Origin: Myxococcota bacterium
GTDB lineage: Bacteria; Myxococcota_A; UBA9160; UBA6930
Direction of reading: 5' to 3'
Length of the DNA: 64,000 bases
NCBI GenBank assembly: GCA_028277885.1
Contig: JANQFK010000021.1
Span: forward strand, 1-64,000
Below are positions 30,409-38,904 of this stretch, piece by piece (the first letter of the stretch is position 1; the number at the start of each line of letters is the position of its first letter). Below the pieces are notes generated by a model that saw only the letters and a list, made by a program, of their open reading frames with translations, searched no databases and was not told the DNA's origin. The position numbers and the translations under genes are program-made.

Positions 30409-31137
30409 CTACTCCTCCTCCTGCTTCTGCGCGGCGTTCGCAGCGAGCTGCAGGGGCGATTCCTGCGCCATCCAGGCGGCGTGCTGCTCGGCGGTCTCGA
30501 TGTGGATGCGGGCGCCCATCAGGCCGTGGCCGACGCCGCAGATCTCGGCGCACTGGACGTCCCACTCGCCGGTCTTCGTGGGCGTGAACCAGCCCGTGAT
30601 GACCCGGCCGGGGATGGCGTCCTGCTTGAGGCGGAACACCGGCACCGAGAAGTTGTGCAGCACGTCCTTCGACTCGAGCTTGTAGTGGTGGAGGCGGTCC
30701 ACCTCGACGTGCAGCTCGTTCACCTTGGCGATGTCGTCAGCGGTGTCGATCTCGCCGTCGGGACCGGGGTGCACGAAGGTCCAGGCCCACTGCTGGCCGA
30801 TCACCCGCACCGTGCGCTCGGCGGGCGGCAGGTCCTGCTTGATGTCGTACCAGACCCGCACCGCGGCCACGACGATGAGCACGTCGAAGAGCAGGATGGC
30901 GAGGTGGGGGTAGGTGACCCACTTCTTTTCGCTCTGCTTCTCGCCGGACACGTACTGGGCCCGGACCCCGTCCTTCTTCCGGAAGCGGAAGATCAGCCAG
31001 AAGAAGACGATCTCGCTGGCGAAGAACCAGATCCCCACCGAGACCAGGATGATCGTGAAGAGCCCGTCGATGTCTCCGGCGTAGGTGGACGCCTGGGGGA
31101 CGAGGACATCGATCACGGACGGGATTCGTTCGAGCAT
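30409..31137 (-). CDS. coxB: Cytochrome c oxidase subunit II (CuA)
   Basis: 242 aa. Two transmembrane helices (DGLFTIILVSVGIWFFASEI, YPHLAILLFDVLIVVAAVRV) and a periplasmic cupredoxin domain with the CuA ligands: His in VLHNFSVPVF and the CAEICGVGHGLMGARI cluster. The aromatic electron entry motif GQQWAWTFVHPG is present. No fused cytochrome c domain; the separate cytochrome c gene upstream is the likely donor. Confidence 0.96.
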   Translation of the reverse strand: MLERIPSVIDVLVPQASTYAGDIDGLFTIILVSVGIWFFASEIVFFWLIFRFRKKDGVRAQYVSGEKQSEKKWVTYPHLAILLFDVLIVVAAVRVWYDIKQDLPPAERTVRVIGQQWAWTFVHPGPDGEIDTADDIAKVNELHVEVDRLHHYKLESKDVLHNFSVPVFRLKQDAIPGRVITGWFTPTKTGEWDVQCAEICGVGHGLMGARIHIETAEQHAAWMAQESPLQLAANAAQKQEEE

Positions 31138-31150
31138 TCTTACTCCGGTC

Positions 31151-31255
31151 TCACAGGATGAACAGGAACACGACGGCGATCCAGGCGAGCACGCCCGCCA
31201 TCGTCACCAGGAAGGTCCGGAACGCCAGGTCGTCGGGCTCTCGCGCCTTCGCCAT
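31151..31255 (-). CDS. 34-aa single-span membrane peptide in the oxidase operon
   Basis: Short gene read directly from the sequence: it begins MAKAREPDDLAFRTFLVTMA and ends IAVVFLFIL before a TGA at 31151. A polar N-terminus is followed by one transmembrane helix. GGGGAG lies nine bases before the ATG. It fills the space between the cytochrome c gene and coxB, 13 bases before coxB, on the same strand. Small single-helix subunits (CcoQ, CtaH, bb3 small subunits) are common in heme-copper oxidases, so a structural or assembly subunit is likely. No sequence family recognised. Confidence 0.65.
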   Translation of the reverse strand: MAKAREPDDLAFRTFLVTMAGVLAWIAVVFLFIL

Positions 31256-31273
31256 GGTTCGATCTCCCCGAGC

Positions 31274-31918
31274 CTACTTGCGCAGGCTCATGATGTAGGC
31301 GACGACGTCCTTCATCGCCTGCTCGTCGGCCAGGGTGCCCGCGATGCCCAGCATCACCTGGGCGTTCGCGTTGGCGGGGTTCGACGCGCGGACGCCGTTC
31401 TTGTAGCGCTGGAGCGACGAGAGCAGGTACCAGTCGTTGGCCTGGTAGAGCCGCGGCGAGCCGAGGGCCTCGTTGCCGGCGCCGTCGGGGCCGTGGCACG
31501 CCACGCAGGTCCCGTAGAGCTGGGCGCCGCGCTCGGCGTCGCCGCCCTCGACCGTGGGCTCGGGGTAGACCGGCGGCAGGCTCGCCACGTAGGCCGACAC
31601 CGCCTTCAGCTCCTCGTCGGTCTCGAGGGCGAGCGCCATGGGGTGCATGCGCAGGCCGGCCACGTCGGCGGGATGCGTGCCGCGCAGCCCGCCCTTGAAG
31701 TTCCTCACCTGGGCGACGACGTACCACTCCTGCAGCCCGGCGATGGCGGGGGCCAGCACCACCTGGTTGCCTTCGCCGCGCTCGCCATGGCACTGGGCAC
31801 ACAGCTCGTAGAGCTCCGCACCGGGCGGCGTGCTCTGCTGGGCCGCGGCCGCGCCCGCCAGGGCGACGAGCCCCAGGGCGACGAGGGCGGTACGCCATAC
31901 CTTCGTGATCGCTGCCAT
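31274..31918 (-). CDS. Diheme cytochrome c (c4-like)
   Basis: 214 aa with a Sec signal peptide (TALVALGLVALAGAAAA-Q) and two heme-binding motifs, CAQCH and CVACH, in two homologous halves, each with a distal Met region (RMHPMALAL; VMLGIAG). Periplasmic electron carrier, first gene of the coxBACD run, so the probable donor to CuA. Halves repeat the pattern Q-x-WY-V/L plus F/Y-K-x-G-x-R (QVRNFKGGLRG; QRYKNGVRA), typical of c4-type proteins. ATG 31918 follows GGGAGAGAA. Confidence 0.92.
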   Translation of the reverse strand: MAAITKVWRTALVALGLVALAGAAAAQQSTPPGAELYELCAQCHGERGEGNQVVLAPAIAGLQEWYVVAQVRNFKGGLRGTHPADVAGLRMHPMALALETDEELKAVSAYVASLPPVYPEPTVEGGDAERGAQLYGTCVACHGPDGAGNEALGSPRLYQANDWYLLSSLQRYKNGVRASNPANANAQVMLGIAGTLADEQAMKDVVAYIMSLRK

Positions 31919-32019
31919 TCTGGTTCTCTCCCGTCTATCGGTGAGCGCCTTACGGAGCCGGGAAGCGGCTCGACGGAAGCGCTCTCGACGGCGCGGCCGG
32001 ATCGTGGCCGATCGGGCGC

Positions 32020-32035
32020 CGGATCTCAAGATCCG
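32020..32035. promoter_or_regulatory. Inverted repeat upstream of the cytochrome c-cox operon
   Basis: CGGATCT-CA-AGATCCG, perfect 7-bp arms, about 100 bases upstream of the cytochrome c start. On the minus strand a TATCTT hexamer (32046-32041) lies just before it and could be a -10 box, which would place the palindrome over the transcription start. The 287-base gap 31919-32205 also holds two copies of AACGGTGCTC (32176-32185 and 32198-32207); I see nothing else in it. Confidence 0.4.
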
Positions 32036-32205
32036 AAGGCAAGATAGCCACTTCGCGGCGTTTCGCCCCAGGGGACGGAGGCCTTTGCGGAGCCGTTTCG
32101 GGACTCGAAGTCAGCTCCGGATCGAGACCTCGGGGCGGCTCGGGCCGCGTTCGAGCTGCGTTCAAGCGGGGTCCAAACGGTGCTCGACCGGTCGTCGAAC
32201 GGTGC

Positions 32206-32640
32206 TCAGACGGGTACGGGATTCCACCGGTACAGCATGAGGTAGATCAGCACGCCTGTAGCGGAAACGTACATCCAGATCGGCCAGGCGATCCTCGCCA
32301 GCCGACGGTGGAGCCCGATGCGGCGGCGCAGGCCCAGCCGGATCAGCACGATGGCGAAGACCGGCACGGTCATGGCGAGCACCACGTGGGTGGCGAGCAC
32401 GACCAGGTAGAACGTGCGTGCGACGCCCTCGCCGTGGTACGGGGTGGTCTCCCAGTCCCGCCAGATCTTGTGCAGGACGTAGAAGACCAGGAACACCGAC
32501 GAGGCCGCGAAGGCCGCGAGCATCGCCCGGCGGTGCTCGCGCTCCCGCTTCTGGCGGATGCGCACCAGGCCGAGGGTCAGGAAGGACGCGGCCACGGCGT
32601 TCAGGCAGGCGTTCACCGCCGGCAGGAAGGACAGGTCCAC
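32206..32640 (-). CDS. DUF420 membrane protein (CtaM/YozB-like)
   Basis: 144 aa with four transmembrane helices (LPAVNACLNAVAASFLTLGL, MLAAFAASSVFLVFYVLHKI, YLVVLATHVVLAMTVPVFAI, IWMYVSATGVLIYLMLYRW). DUF420 signatures: the HRRAMLAAF and FYVLHKIWRD segments, FYLVVLATHVVLA, and HRRLARIAWPIWMYVS. Related proteins are required to assemble active aa3 oxidase in Gram-positive bacteria. It lies 13 bases after the second heme O synthase gene and upstream of the cytochrome c gene. Confidence 0.85.
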   Translation of the reverse strand: MDLSFLPAVNACLNAVAASFLTLGLVRIRQKREREHRRAMLAAFAASSVFLVFYVLHKIWRDWETTPYHGEGVARTFYLVVLATHVVLAMTVPVFAIVLIRLGLRRRIGLHRRLARIAWPIWMYVSATGVLIYLMLYRWNPVPV

Positions 32641-32653
32641 GGGGGTGGCGCCG

Positions 32654-33685
32654 TCAGCGCAGCACCCCTGCGAGGTCGGGGAGCATCGCCAGGAACAGCA
32701 GGAAGAGGTGGGCGAGGGAGACCTGGAACATGCGCCGCGCCGCCTCGGGCGTGCGCACGCGCAGCACGACGACGGCGTGCGCCACGAACCACGCGCCGAG
32801 GATCCCCGCCACGGCGAGGTAGAGCGGGCCGAGCAGCCCGAGGGCCACCGGGGCGAGGGTGACGGGGACCAGGACGAGGGTGTAGGCGAGCATGCGCCGG
32901 CACGTCACGTCCTCGCCCCACACCGAGGGCCCCATCGGGAGCCCCGCACGCTCGTAGTCCCGCTTGCGGAAGAGCGCGATGGCCCACACGTGGGGCGGCT
33001 GCCAGCAGAAGACGATGGCGAAGAGGAGCAGGCCGGGAGCCCCCAGGCGGCCGTCGACGGCGGCGTCGGCGATCAGCGGGGCGACGGCGCCGGTCGCGGC
33101 GCCCACCTCGGTGCTCCAGGCCGAGCGCGGCTTCAGCCACAGCGTGTAGACGAAGACGTAGAAGAGGATGCTCGCCACGCCGAGGGCCGCCGCGAGGAGG
33201 CTGCCCGCCGCCGCCAGCAGTGCCGTCGCCGCCGCCGCCAGCACGAGCCCGAAGGCCAGTGCGGCGCCGGGTGCGATCTCGCCGCGCGGGAGCGGGCGCG
33301 TGCGGGTCCGCTCCATCAGCCGGTCGCGGTCGCGCTCGACCCAGCAGTTGAAGGTGCTGGCCGCCGCCGCCGCCAGCGCGATCCCCAGGATCACCGCCGC
33401 GGCGCGGCCCGGAGCCGGCCAGCCGCCGCTCGCCATCACCAGCGCCGGCAGCGCCGAGAAGATCACGAGGGGCAGGACGCGCGGCTTGGTGAGCGCGAGG
33501 TAGGACGCCGCGACCTCGCCGAGGGGTCGGCGCAGCGCCGGAGAGCCGGCGGCGAAGGGCGTCGCGGCGCTCTTCACGAGCGCCTCGTCCACGATCCGAC
33601 GGACGATCGGGCGGACGCCCGAAGCGTGAACGACCGATGGGGCATGCGGCGCGGGATCCTCGGGGAAAGGACCAGGGGGTAACAC
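32654..33685 (-). CDS. ctaB: Heme O synthase, copy 2
   Basis: Up to 343 aa from GTG 33685; the true start is uncertain because the first ~55 residues have no counterpart in copy 1, and later GTG codons are possible. UbiA fold: FNCWVERDRDRLMERTRTRP, FVYTLWLKPRSAWSTEVG, CWQPPHVWAIALFRKRDYE and GLPMGPSVWGE. Paralogous to the copy at 25205-26086: motifs coincide but loops differ (FNCY versus FNCW), so both are old enough to have diverged. Functional redundancy or separate oxidases elsewhere are possible. Confidence 0.9.
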   Translation of the reverse strand: MLPPGPFPEDPAPHAPSVVHASGVRPIVRRIVDEALVKSAATPFAAGSPALRRPLGEVAASYLALTKPRVLPLVIFSALPALVMASGGWPAPGRAAAVILGIALAAAAASTFNCWVERDRDRLMERTRTRPLPRGEIAPGAALAFGLVLAAAATALLAAAGSLLAAALGVASILFYVFVYTLWLKPRSAWSTEVGAATGAVAPLIADAAVDGRLGAPGLLLFAIVFCWQPPHVWAIALFRKRDYERAGLPMGPSVWGEDVTCRRMLAYTLVLVPVTLAPVALGLLGPLYLAVAGILGAWFVAHAVVVLRVRTPEAARRMFQVSLAHLFLLFLAMLPDLAGVLR

Positions 33686-33768
33686 AGGCGCGCGGCCCGG
33701 GCGACCGCCCGCCGACGGCGCCGACGGGCGCCGGCCCGAAAGGCCGGTGGCTGGGGCATGGTTGGGGC

Positions 33769-34647
33769 ATGCCCGCCGACGCCCTCGCGATGGTGGTCGC
33801 CTCGGCCTGCCTGCACGCGGCCTGGAGCGCGGCCATCAAGGGGAGCCGCGACCCGCTCGGCTTCAACGTGCTCCAGACCGCCGTCGCGGCCGGCGCCGCC
33901 GTGGTCGTCCTGGGGACGCTCGATCTCTCCGAGGTGCCGCGCCCGGTGCTCGTCTGCGCCGCCGCGACCGGCATCCCCCACGCGCTCTACTTCTACTTCC
34001 TGAGCCGCGCCTTCGAGCGGGGCGACCTGAGCCTCGTCTACCCCATCGTGCGCTCCACGCCGGCCTTCCTGCCGCTGGTGGCCGTGCCGCTCCTCGGCGA
34101 GAGCGTCTCGCCCCTCGGAGCCCTGGGGATCGCGGTGGTGGTGGGCGGCGTGTGGCTGGTGCAGAGCGAGGGGCGCCTGCGCGTCGAGGCGCTGCGCGGG
34201 CCCGGCGTGGGCTTCGCCGCCCTCGCGCTGCTCGCCACCCTCGCCTACTCGCTGCTCGACAAGCACGGCATGTCCCTCTTCGCGAAAGCTCCCTGGAGCT
34301 CGGCCCTCCCGAAGGCCGTCGTGTTCTTCTTCCTGCTCTACGTCTCGACGACGCTGGTCTTCGTGCCCCTCGCCCTGCCCCGTCTCTCCCGGCGCTCCTT
34401 CGCCGCGCTGGCCCGCGCCGAGGGCGGCCGCGCCGCACTGAGCCTCGCGGTCAGCGTCGTGAGCTACGGGCTCATCCTCGAGGCCTTCCGCTCGGCCGCG
34501 GCGAGCTACGTCGTGGCGGTCCGCCAGTCGAGCGTGATCTTCGCGCTCGTCATCGCGATGCTCTGGCTCGGCGAGCGGCCCGGCCGCGCGCGCGTGCTCG
34601 GGGCCGGTGCCACGGTGCTCGGCGTCGCCCTCGTCGCCACGCGCTGA
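33769..34647 (+). CDS. EamA/DMT-family transporter
   Basis: 292 aa with ten predicted transmembrane helices in two EamA repeats (MVVASACLHAAWSAAIKGSR and the family end motif LSLVYPIVRSTPAFLPLVAV; then FRSAAASYVVAVRQSSVIFA with LWLGERPGRARVLGAGATVL). Drug/metabolite exporters of this type move amino acids or small metabolites; substrate unknown. ATG 33769 is preceded by a direct repeat TGGGGCATGGT/TGGGGCATGCC, whose first copy contains an out-of-frame ATG. Divergent from the heme O synthase gene. Confidence 0.88.
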   Translation: MPADALAMVVASACLHAAWSAAIKGSRDPLGFNVLQTAVAAGAAVVVLGTLDLSEVPRPVLVCAAATGIPHALYFYFLSRAFERGDLSLVYPIVRSTPAFLPLVAVPLLGESVSPLGALGIAVVVGGVWLVQSEGRLRVEALRGPGVGFAALALLATLAYSLLDKHGMSLFAKAPWSSALPKAVVFFFLLYVSTTLVFVPLALPRLSRRSFAALARAEGGRAALSLAVSVVSYGLILEAFRSAAASYVVAVRQSSVIFALVIAMLWLGERPGRARVLGAGATVLGVALVATR

Positions 34648-34674
34648 CGCGACGCGCCGGACGGTTGCTAGCGT

Positions 34675-35403
34675 GTGCGACCCGTGCGACTCGCCCGCTC
34701 CTCTCCCGCCTACCGCTGGCTGCTCGCCCTCGTGGGCGTGCTCGGCGCAACGCTGCTGCGCATCCTCGGCGCCACCTGGCGGGTGCGCGTGGAGGGGCCC
34801 GACCCCTTCGCCGACGGCCGGCCCTTCGTGGGCGTGATCTGGCACCGCGGCATGCTGATCGCGGCCCACCTGTGGCGCGGCCGCGGGATCGCGGTGCCGG
34901 TGAGCCGCAGCCGCGACGGCGACCTCATCACCGCCGTGCTGCGGCGGCTCGGCTTCGCCGACGGCCCCCGGGGGTCGAGCTCCCGGGGCGGCACCGAGGC
35001 GCTGCGGGGCGCGGTGCGGCTCCTCGACCAGGGCTGCGTGGTGGCGGTGCTCTCGGACGGGCCGCGGGGCCCGGCCCGGGTCCTCAAGCCCGGGGTGATC
35101 GCCATGGCGCGTAACGCCGGCGTGCCCCTGGTCCATGCCGGGCTCAGCGCCCGGCCCTGCATCCGCTTCGGGAGCTGGGACCGGGCGCTGCTGCCGTTGC
35201 CTTTTGCCCGCGTCGAGTGTCGCTACGGTACGGCTTTCACCGTGCCGAAGAGCATCACGGGGGCGGAGTTCGACGGCCTGCGGGCCCGCACCGAGGCCGC
35301 CCTCGAGACGCTCACCCGTGAGCTCGACGCGCGAACCGGACTGCCCGAGGAGGCCTCCGCGATGCGGGCGCTCCCGGAGCGTGGACCCCAGGACCGTTCA
35401 TGA
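34675..35403 (+). CDS. DUF374-type lysophospholipid acyltransferase-like protein
   Basis: 242 aa. LPLAT-superfamily fold: N-terminal hydrophobic helix (WLLALVGVLGATLLRILGAT), FVGVIWHRGMLIAAHLWRG in place of the HX4D block, SRSRDGDLITAVLRRLGF, RGSSSRGGTEALRGAVRLL and the SDGPRGPARVLKPG loop. These motifs match the DUF374 group linked to lipid A or surface lipid acylation. GTG 34675 (or GTG 34684). Overlaps the next gene by ATGA. The tail (residues ~215-242) is variable. Confidence 0.8.
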   Translation: MRPVRLARSSPAYRWLLALVGVLGATLLRILGATWRVRVEGPDPFADGRPFVGVIWHRGMLIAAHLWRGRGIAVPVSRSRDGDLITAVLRRLGFADGPRGSSSRGGTEALRGAVRLLDQGCVVAVLSDGPRGPARVLKPGVIAMARNAGVPLVHAGLSARPCIRFGSWDRALLPLPFARVECRYGTAFTVPKSITGAEFDGLRARTEAALETLTRELDARTGLPEEASAMRALPERGPQDRS

Positions 35404-36107
35404 GCCACCGCCTGCGCATCCTCACCGCCAACCTGCTGAACGACGCCGCCGACCCGGAGGTCCTCGCCGAGCGCCTCCACGCCCACCGCGTGGACGTCTG
35501 CGCGGTGCAGGAGCTGGGCCCCGCCCAGGCCCGCGCGATCGCCGACGTGCTGCCCCACGGCAAGCTCGAGCCCGCCACGGACCACAGCGGCATGGGGATC
35601 GCGCTGCGCCAGCCCGGCGACATCTCGTCCCTGCCCCTCGAGGCCCGCAGCGCCCACGTGGCCCACCTCGATCCCGCGGGCTGGCCCCAGCTCTCCGGCG
35701 CCGTGGAGGTGATGAACCTGCACGTGCGCGCGCCCCACATCTCGCCGATCTGGCGCACCCTGGCGATCCGCCGCGCCCAGCTGCGCGGGCTGCTCGCCCA
35801 CCTGGATCGGCACCCCCACCCGGGCCGGGTGGTGGTGGGCGACTTCAACGCCTCGCCGGCCTGGCCCCTCTACCGCCGCATGGCGGCGCGCCTGCGCGAC
35901 GCCGCCCACGAGCACCACCGGCGGCGCGGCTCCCGGGCGCCGCGCACCTGGGGCCCCCACCCCCGCGGCCCGCGCCTGTTCCGCATCGACCACGCCTTCG
36001 TCGAGCGGCTCGAGGTTTCCCACTCCGAGGTCGTATCGATCCCCGGGAGCGACCACTCCGCGCTCCTGGTGGAGCTCGAGACCGGAGAGGTCTCCGAGGG
36101 CTCCTGA
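35400..36107 (+). CDS. Endonuclease/exonuclease/phosphatase family hydrolase
   Basis: 235 aa metal-dependent hydrolase. EEP motifs: LRILTANLLND (Asn), VCAVQELGPAQ (catalytic Glu), MNLHVRAPH, VVVGDFNASPAW (Asp/Asn), RIDHAFV and GSDHSALLVEL (final Asp-His). Substrate could be nucleic acid, phospholipid or inositol phosphate. No signal peptide, so cytoplasmic. Its ATG overlaps the stop of the acyltransferase gene (ATGA); coupling suggests a lipid-related role but does not prove it. Confidence 0.85.
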   Translation: MSHRLRILTANLLNDAADPEVLAERLHAHRVDVCAVQELGPAQARAIADVLPHGKLEPATDHSGMGIALRQPGDISSLPLEARSAHVAHLDPAGWPQLSGAVEVMNLHVRAPHISPIWRTLAIRRAQLRGLLAHLDRHPHPGRVVVGDFNASPAWPLYRRMAARLRDAAHEHHRRRGSRAPRTWGPHPRGPRLFRIDHAFVERLEVSHSEVVSIPGSDHSALLVELETGEVSEGS

Positions 36108-36110
36108 GGC

Positions 36111-38450
36111 CTAGGGGGCGACTCCCGCGCGCTCCACCACGCCCGCCAGCCAGGCGCCCACGTCGGGGTGCTCCATCAGGCCGGCCTCGCGCAGCCGGCG
36201 CGCGGCGAGCTGGTGCACCTCGAGGGCGGTGCCCGCGGCGAGGGCCTGGCGGGCGTCGCGCTCGACGTCGTCGCACGCCAGGGCGCGCACGATCTCCTTC
36301 ACCACCGGCACGGCGGCGGGCGTGCCCGAGAGCTCGCCGATCCCCAGCCCCACCAGGATCGGCACCGCGAGGGGGTTCGAGGACATCTCGCCGCAGATCG
36401 AGACCGGCACCCCGCCCCGCGCCGCGGCCCGCACGGTGTGGTCGATCAGGGCCAGCACGCCGGGGTGGAGCGAGTCGTAGAGGTGGGCGACGCGCTCGTT
36501 GCCGCGGTCCACGGCCAGGGTGTACTGGGTGAGGTCGTTGGTCCCGATGCTGAAGAAGTCGCACTCGCCGGCCAGGGTGTCGGCGATCAGGGCCGCCGAG
36601 GGCACCTCGACCATCACCCCGATGGGCAGCTCGCGGTCGAAGGGGACGCCGTCGCGGTCCAGCTGCTCCTGGGTCTCCTGGATCAGCTCCCGGGCCTGCC
36701 GCAGCTCCTCGAGGGCCGAGATCATCGGCAGCAGCAGGCGCACGTTGCCCTGGGCGCTGGCGCGCAGGATCGCCCGCAGCTGGGCGCGGAAGCTCTCCTG
36801 GTGGGAGAGGGAGAAGCGGATCGAGCGCCAGCCGAGCTGCGGGTTCTCCTCGCTGCCCAGGCCCTGGATCGGCACCGCCTTGTCGCCGCCGAGGTCGAGG
36901 GTGCGGATCGTGACCGGCCGCGGCGCCATCGCCTCGGCGACGCGCTCGTAGAGCTTCTCCTGCTCGTCCTCGGCGGGGAAGCCGCGGTGGGCGAGGGCCA
37001 GCAGCTCGGTGCGGAACAGCCCGATCCCCTCGGCGCCGTGGCGCTCGCACAGGCGCAGGTCGGCGATCAGCCCCACGTTGGCGGTGAGCCGCACCCGGCG
37101 CCCGTCGCGGGTCTCGGCGGGGCGGCCGCGCAGCGCGTCGAGGTGCTCGACGGCGATCTCGTAGCGGTGCTGGGCCCGCTCGTACTCGGCGCACAGCCCG
37201 TCGTCGGGCGAGAACCAGACGGAGCCGCTGCTGCCGTCCACGATGGCGCGCTCGCCGGGCCGGGCCGCGCCGATGATCCCCGTGGCGCCGGTCACCGACG
37301 GGATCTCGAGGGCCCGGGCGAAGATGGCGCCGTGGGAGGTCGGGCCGCCGCGCTCGGACACCACCGCGGCGATCTTCTCGGTCTCGAGTAGCGCGAAGTG
37401 GGCGGGCAGCAGGTTCTCGGCCACCAGGATGGCGCCCTCGGAGAGCGGGATGTTGTGGTGGCGCACGCCCAGCAGCTTGGCGGTCACCCGGCGCGCCACG
37501 TCCTCGACGTCGCTGCCGCGCTCCCGGAAGAAGGGGTCGGCGATGCCCTCGAACATGCGCCGGTAGGCGGCCTGGACCTCGCGGATCGCCGTGAGCCCGT
37601 TGCCCGTGCGCGCCACGGCCTCCTCGAGCTTCGCCACGAAGCCCTTGTCCTCGAGGATCTGGATGTGGGTGTTGAAGACCGCCGAGAACTCGGGGCCGAA
37701 GCGGTCCCCGACCTCGTCGCGCACGTCGTGGAGCTCGCGGCGCGCCGAGGCCAGGGCGCCCTCGAGGTCGGCCCGCTCCTGGCGCGCGTCGGGGTTCGGC
37801 GCGTACTCGACGTGGTCGAGGTCGAGGGGGTCCTCGAGCAGGTAGACGGGCCCGATCGCGACGCCCCGGGAGGTCGGGAAGCCCCGGACCTCGACGTTGC
37901 TCTCGGCGCGGTGCTTCTCGCGCCCCATCCCGGGCACCCGGCCCGAGCGGGACATCTGGTCGACGATCTCGGCCCGGTCCTGGTCGCTCGCCGCCACGAA
38001 GGAGAGCAGCTGGGAGTTCATCACCACCGGCGCGATCAGCTGGGCGCAGGTCTGGAGCAGCTCCACGTCCGGCGTCTCGAACTCCCGGGGCTGGATGGTC
38101 TGGACCGAGAGCACGCCGATCGAGATCCCGCTCACCACCAGGGGCGCGGCCATCAGCGAGGCGAAGCGCTCCTCGCCGCTCTCGGGGAAGTAGCGGTAGG
38201 CGGGGTGGGAGCGCGCATCGGCGGTGGCCACCGGCTCCCGCTGCTCGGCGGTGGTGCCCACCAGGCCCTCGCCGAAGCGCAGCCGCACGTTGCCGATGGC
38301 GCGCCGCTCGAGGCCCACCGTGGCCCGCAGGGTGAGGTGCTGAACGTCGGGGTCCGTCAGGTAGACCGAGCAGACGTCGGCGTCCAGACGCTTGGCCACG
38401 AGATCCACGACGTTGCCGAGGGTCTCGTCGAGGTCGTGGGAGCGGGACAC
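36111..38450 (-). CDS. ptsP: PTS enzyme I, nitrogen-type (EI-Ntr) with GAF domain
   Basis: 779 aa from GTG 38450. GAF sensory domain ~1-160 (VCSVYLTDPDVQHLTLRATV, SLMAAPLVVSGISIGVLSVQ), then EI: N-domain with the phospho-His in ERGGPTSHGAIFARALEIP, swivel, and the PEP-binding barrel with RTLDLGGDKAVP, GWRSIRFSL, GVMVEVPSAALIAD, SIGTNDLTQYTLAVDR and the Cys in VSICGEMSSNPL. The first GAF helix appears truncated: the frame stays open upstream (LLADVAGI) to an ATT at 38492 with a G-rich ribosome-binding sequence before it, so a rare ATT start is possible. No HPr or EIIA is in the window. Confidence 0.92.
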   Translation of the reverse strand: MSRSHDLDETLGNVVDLVAKRLDADVCSVYLTDPDVQHLTLRATVGLERRAIGNVRLRFGEGLVGTTAEQREPVATADARSHPAYRYFPESGEERFASLMAAPLVVSGISIGVLSVQTIQPREFETPDVELLQTCAQLIAPVVMNSQLLSFVAASDQDRAEIVDQMSRSGRVPGMGREKHRAESNVEVRGFPTSRGVAIGPVYLLEDPLDLDHVEYAPNPDARQERADLEGALASARRELHDVRDEVGDRFGPEFSAVFNTHIQILEDKGFVAKLEEAVARTGNGLTAIREVQAAYRRMFEGIADPFFRERGSDVEDVARRVTAKLLGVRHHNIPLSEGAILVAENLLPAHFALLETEKIAAVVSERGGPTSHGAIFARALEIPSVTGATGIIGAARPGERAIVDGSSGSVWFSPDDGLCAEYERAQHRYEIAVEHLDALRGRPAETRDGRRVRLTANVGLIADLRLCERHGAEGIGLFRTELLALAHRGFPAEDEQEKLYERVAEAMAPRPVTIRTLDLGGDKAVPIQGLGSEENPQLGWRSIRFSLSHQESFRAQLRAILRASAQGNVRLLLPMISALEELRQARELIQETQEQLDRDGVPFDRELPIGVMVEVPSAALIADTLAGECDFFSIGTNDLTQYTLAVDRGNERVAHLYDSLHPGVLALIDHTVRAAARGGVPVSICGEMSSNPLAVPILVGLGIGELSGTPAAVPVVKEIVRALACDDVERDARQALAAGTALEVHQLAARRLREAGLMEHPDVGAWLAGVVERAGVAP

Positions 38451-38646
38451 GATCCCAGCGACGTCGGCCAGCAGCGTGACGCGATCCGGAATGGCGGCCC
38501 CCCCTCGACCGGCGGCGAGCCCGGGCGCCGCGGGTCGCGGGCCATGGTACCGCGTCGGCCCCGAGGGTCCCGGCGCGACGCCGGGATCCGCAGGAAGGGC
38601 GCCTCGGCGGGCCGCTGGAGCCGCGCCACGCGCGGTGTCGGGGAAC

Positions 38647-38904
38647 CTACGAGAGGTTGAAGGGGCGTTCGATCTCGGCCGCCCGGGAGACGGGCGGGAA
38701 CACCTGGTCCTTGTCCTCGAAGCGCATGCCGAGGGCGAGCAGGATCTTCCGCTTGGTATCCATGCGGCAGTTCATGCCCTTCTCCACGCTGTGGATCGTG
38801 CGCAGCGCGACCTTGGCCTTGCGCGCCAGCTGGGCCTGGGTCATCAGGCGGTTCTCGCGCAGCTCGCGCACTCGGTTCGGGTGGGTACCCTTGGTCGAGC
38901 TCAC
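38647..38904 (-). CDS. Small XRE-family helix-turn-helix regulator
   Basis: 85 aa from GTG 38904, chosen because GAGGAG lies six bases upstream; an ORF running to 39072 would add 56 unlike residues. HTH_3 core: NRVRELRENRLMTQAQLARK, then AKVALRTIHSVEKGMNCRMD and TKRKILLALGM. The C-terminus (FEDKDQVFPP) is short, with no ligand domain. Likely a DNA-binding regulator of itself or of ptsP next door. Confidence 0.82.
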   Translation of the reverse strand: MSSTKGTHPNRVRELRENRLMTQAQLARKAKVALRTIHSVEKGMNCRMDTKRKILLALGMRFEDKDQVFPPVSRAAEIERPFNLS

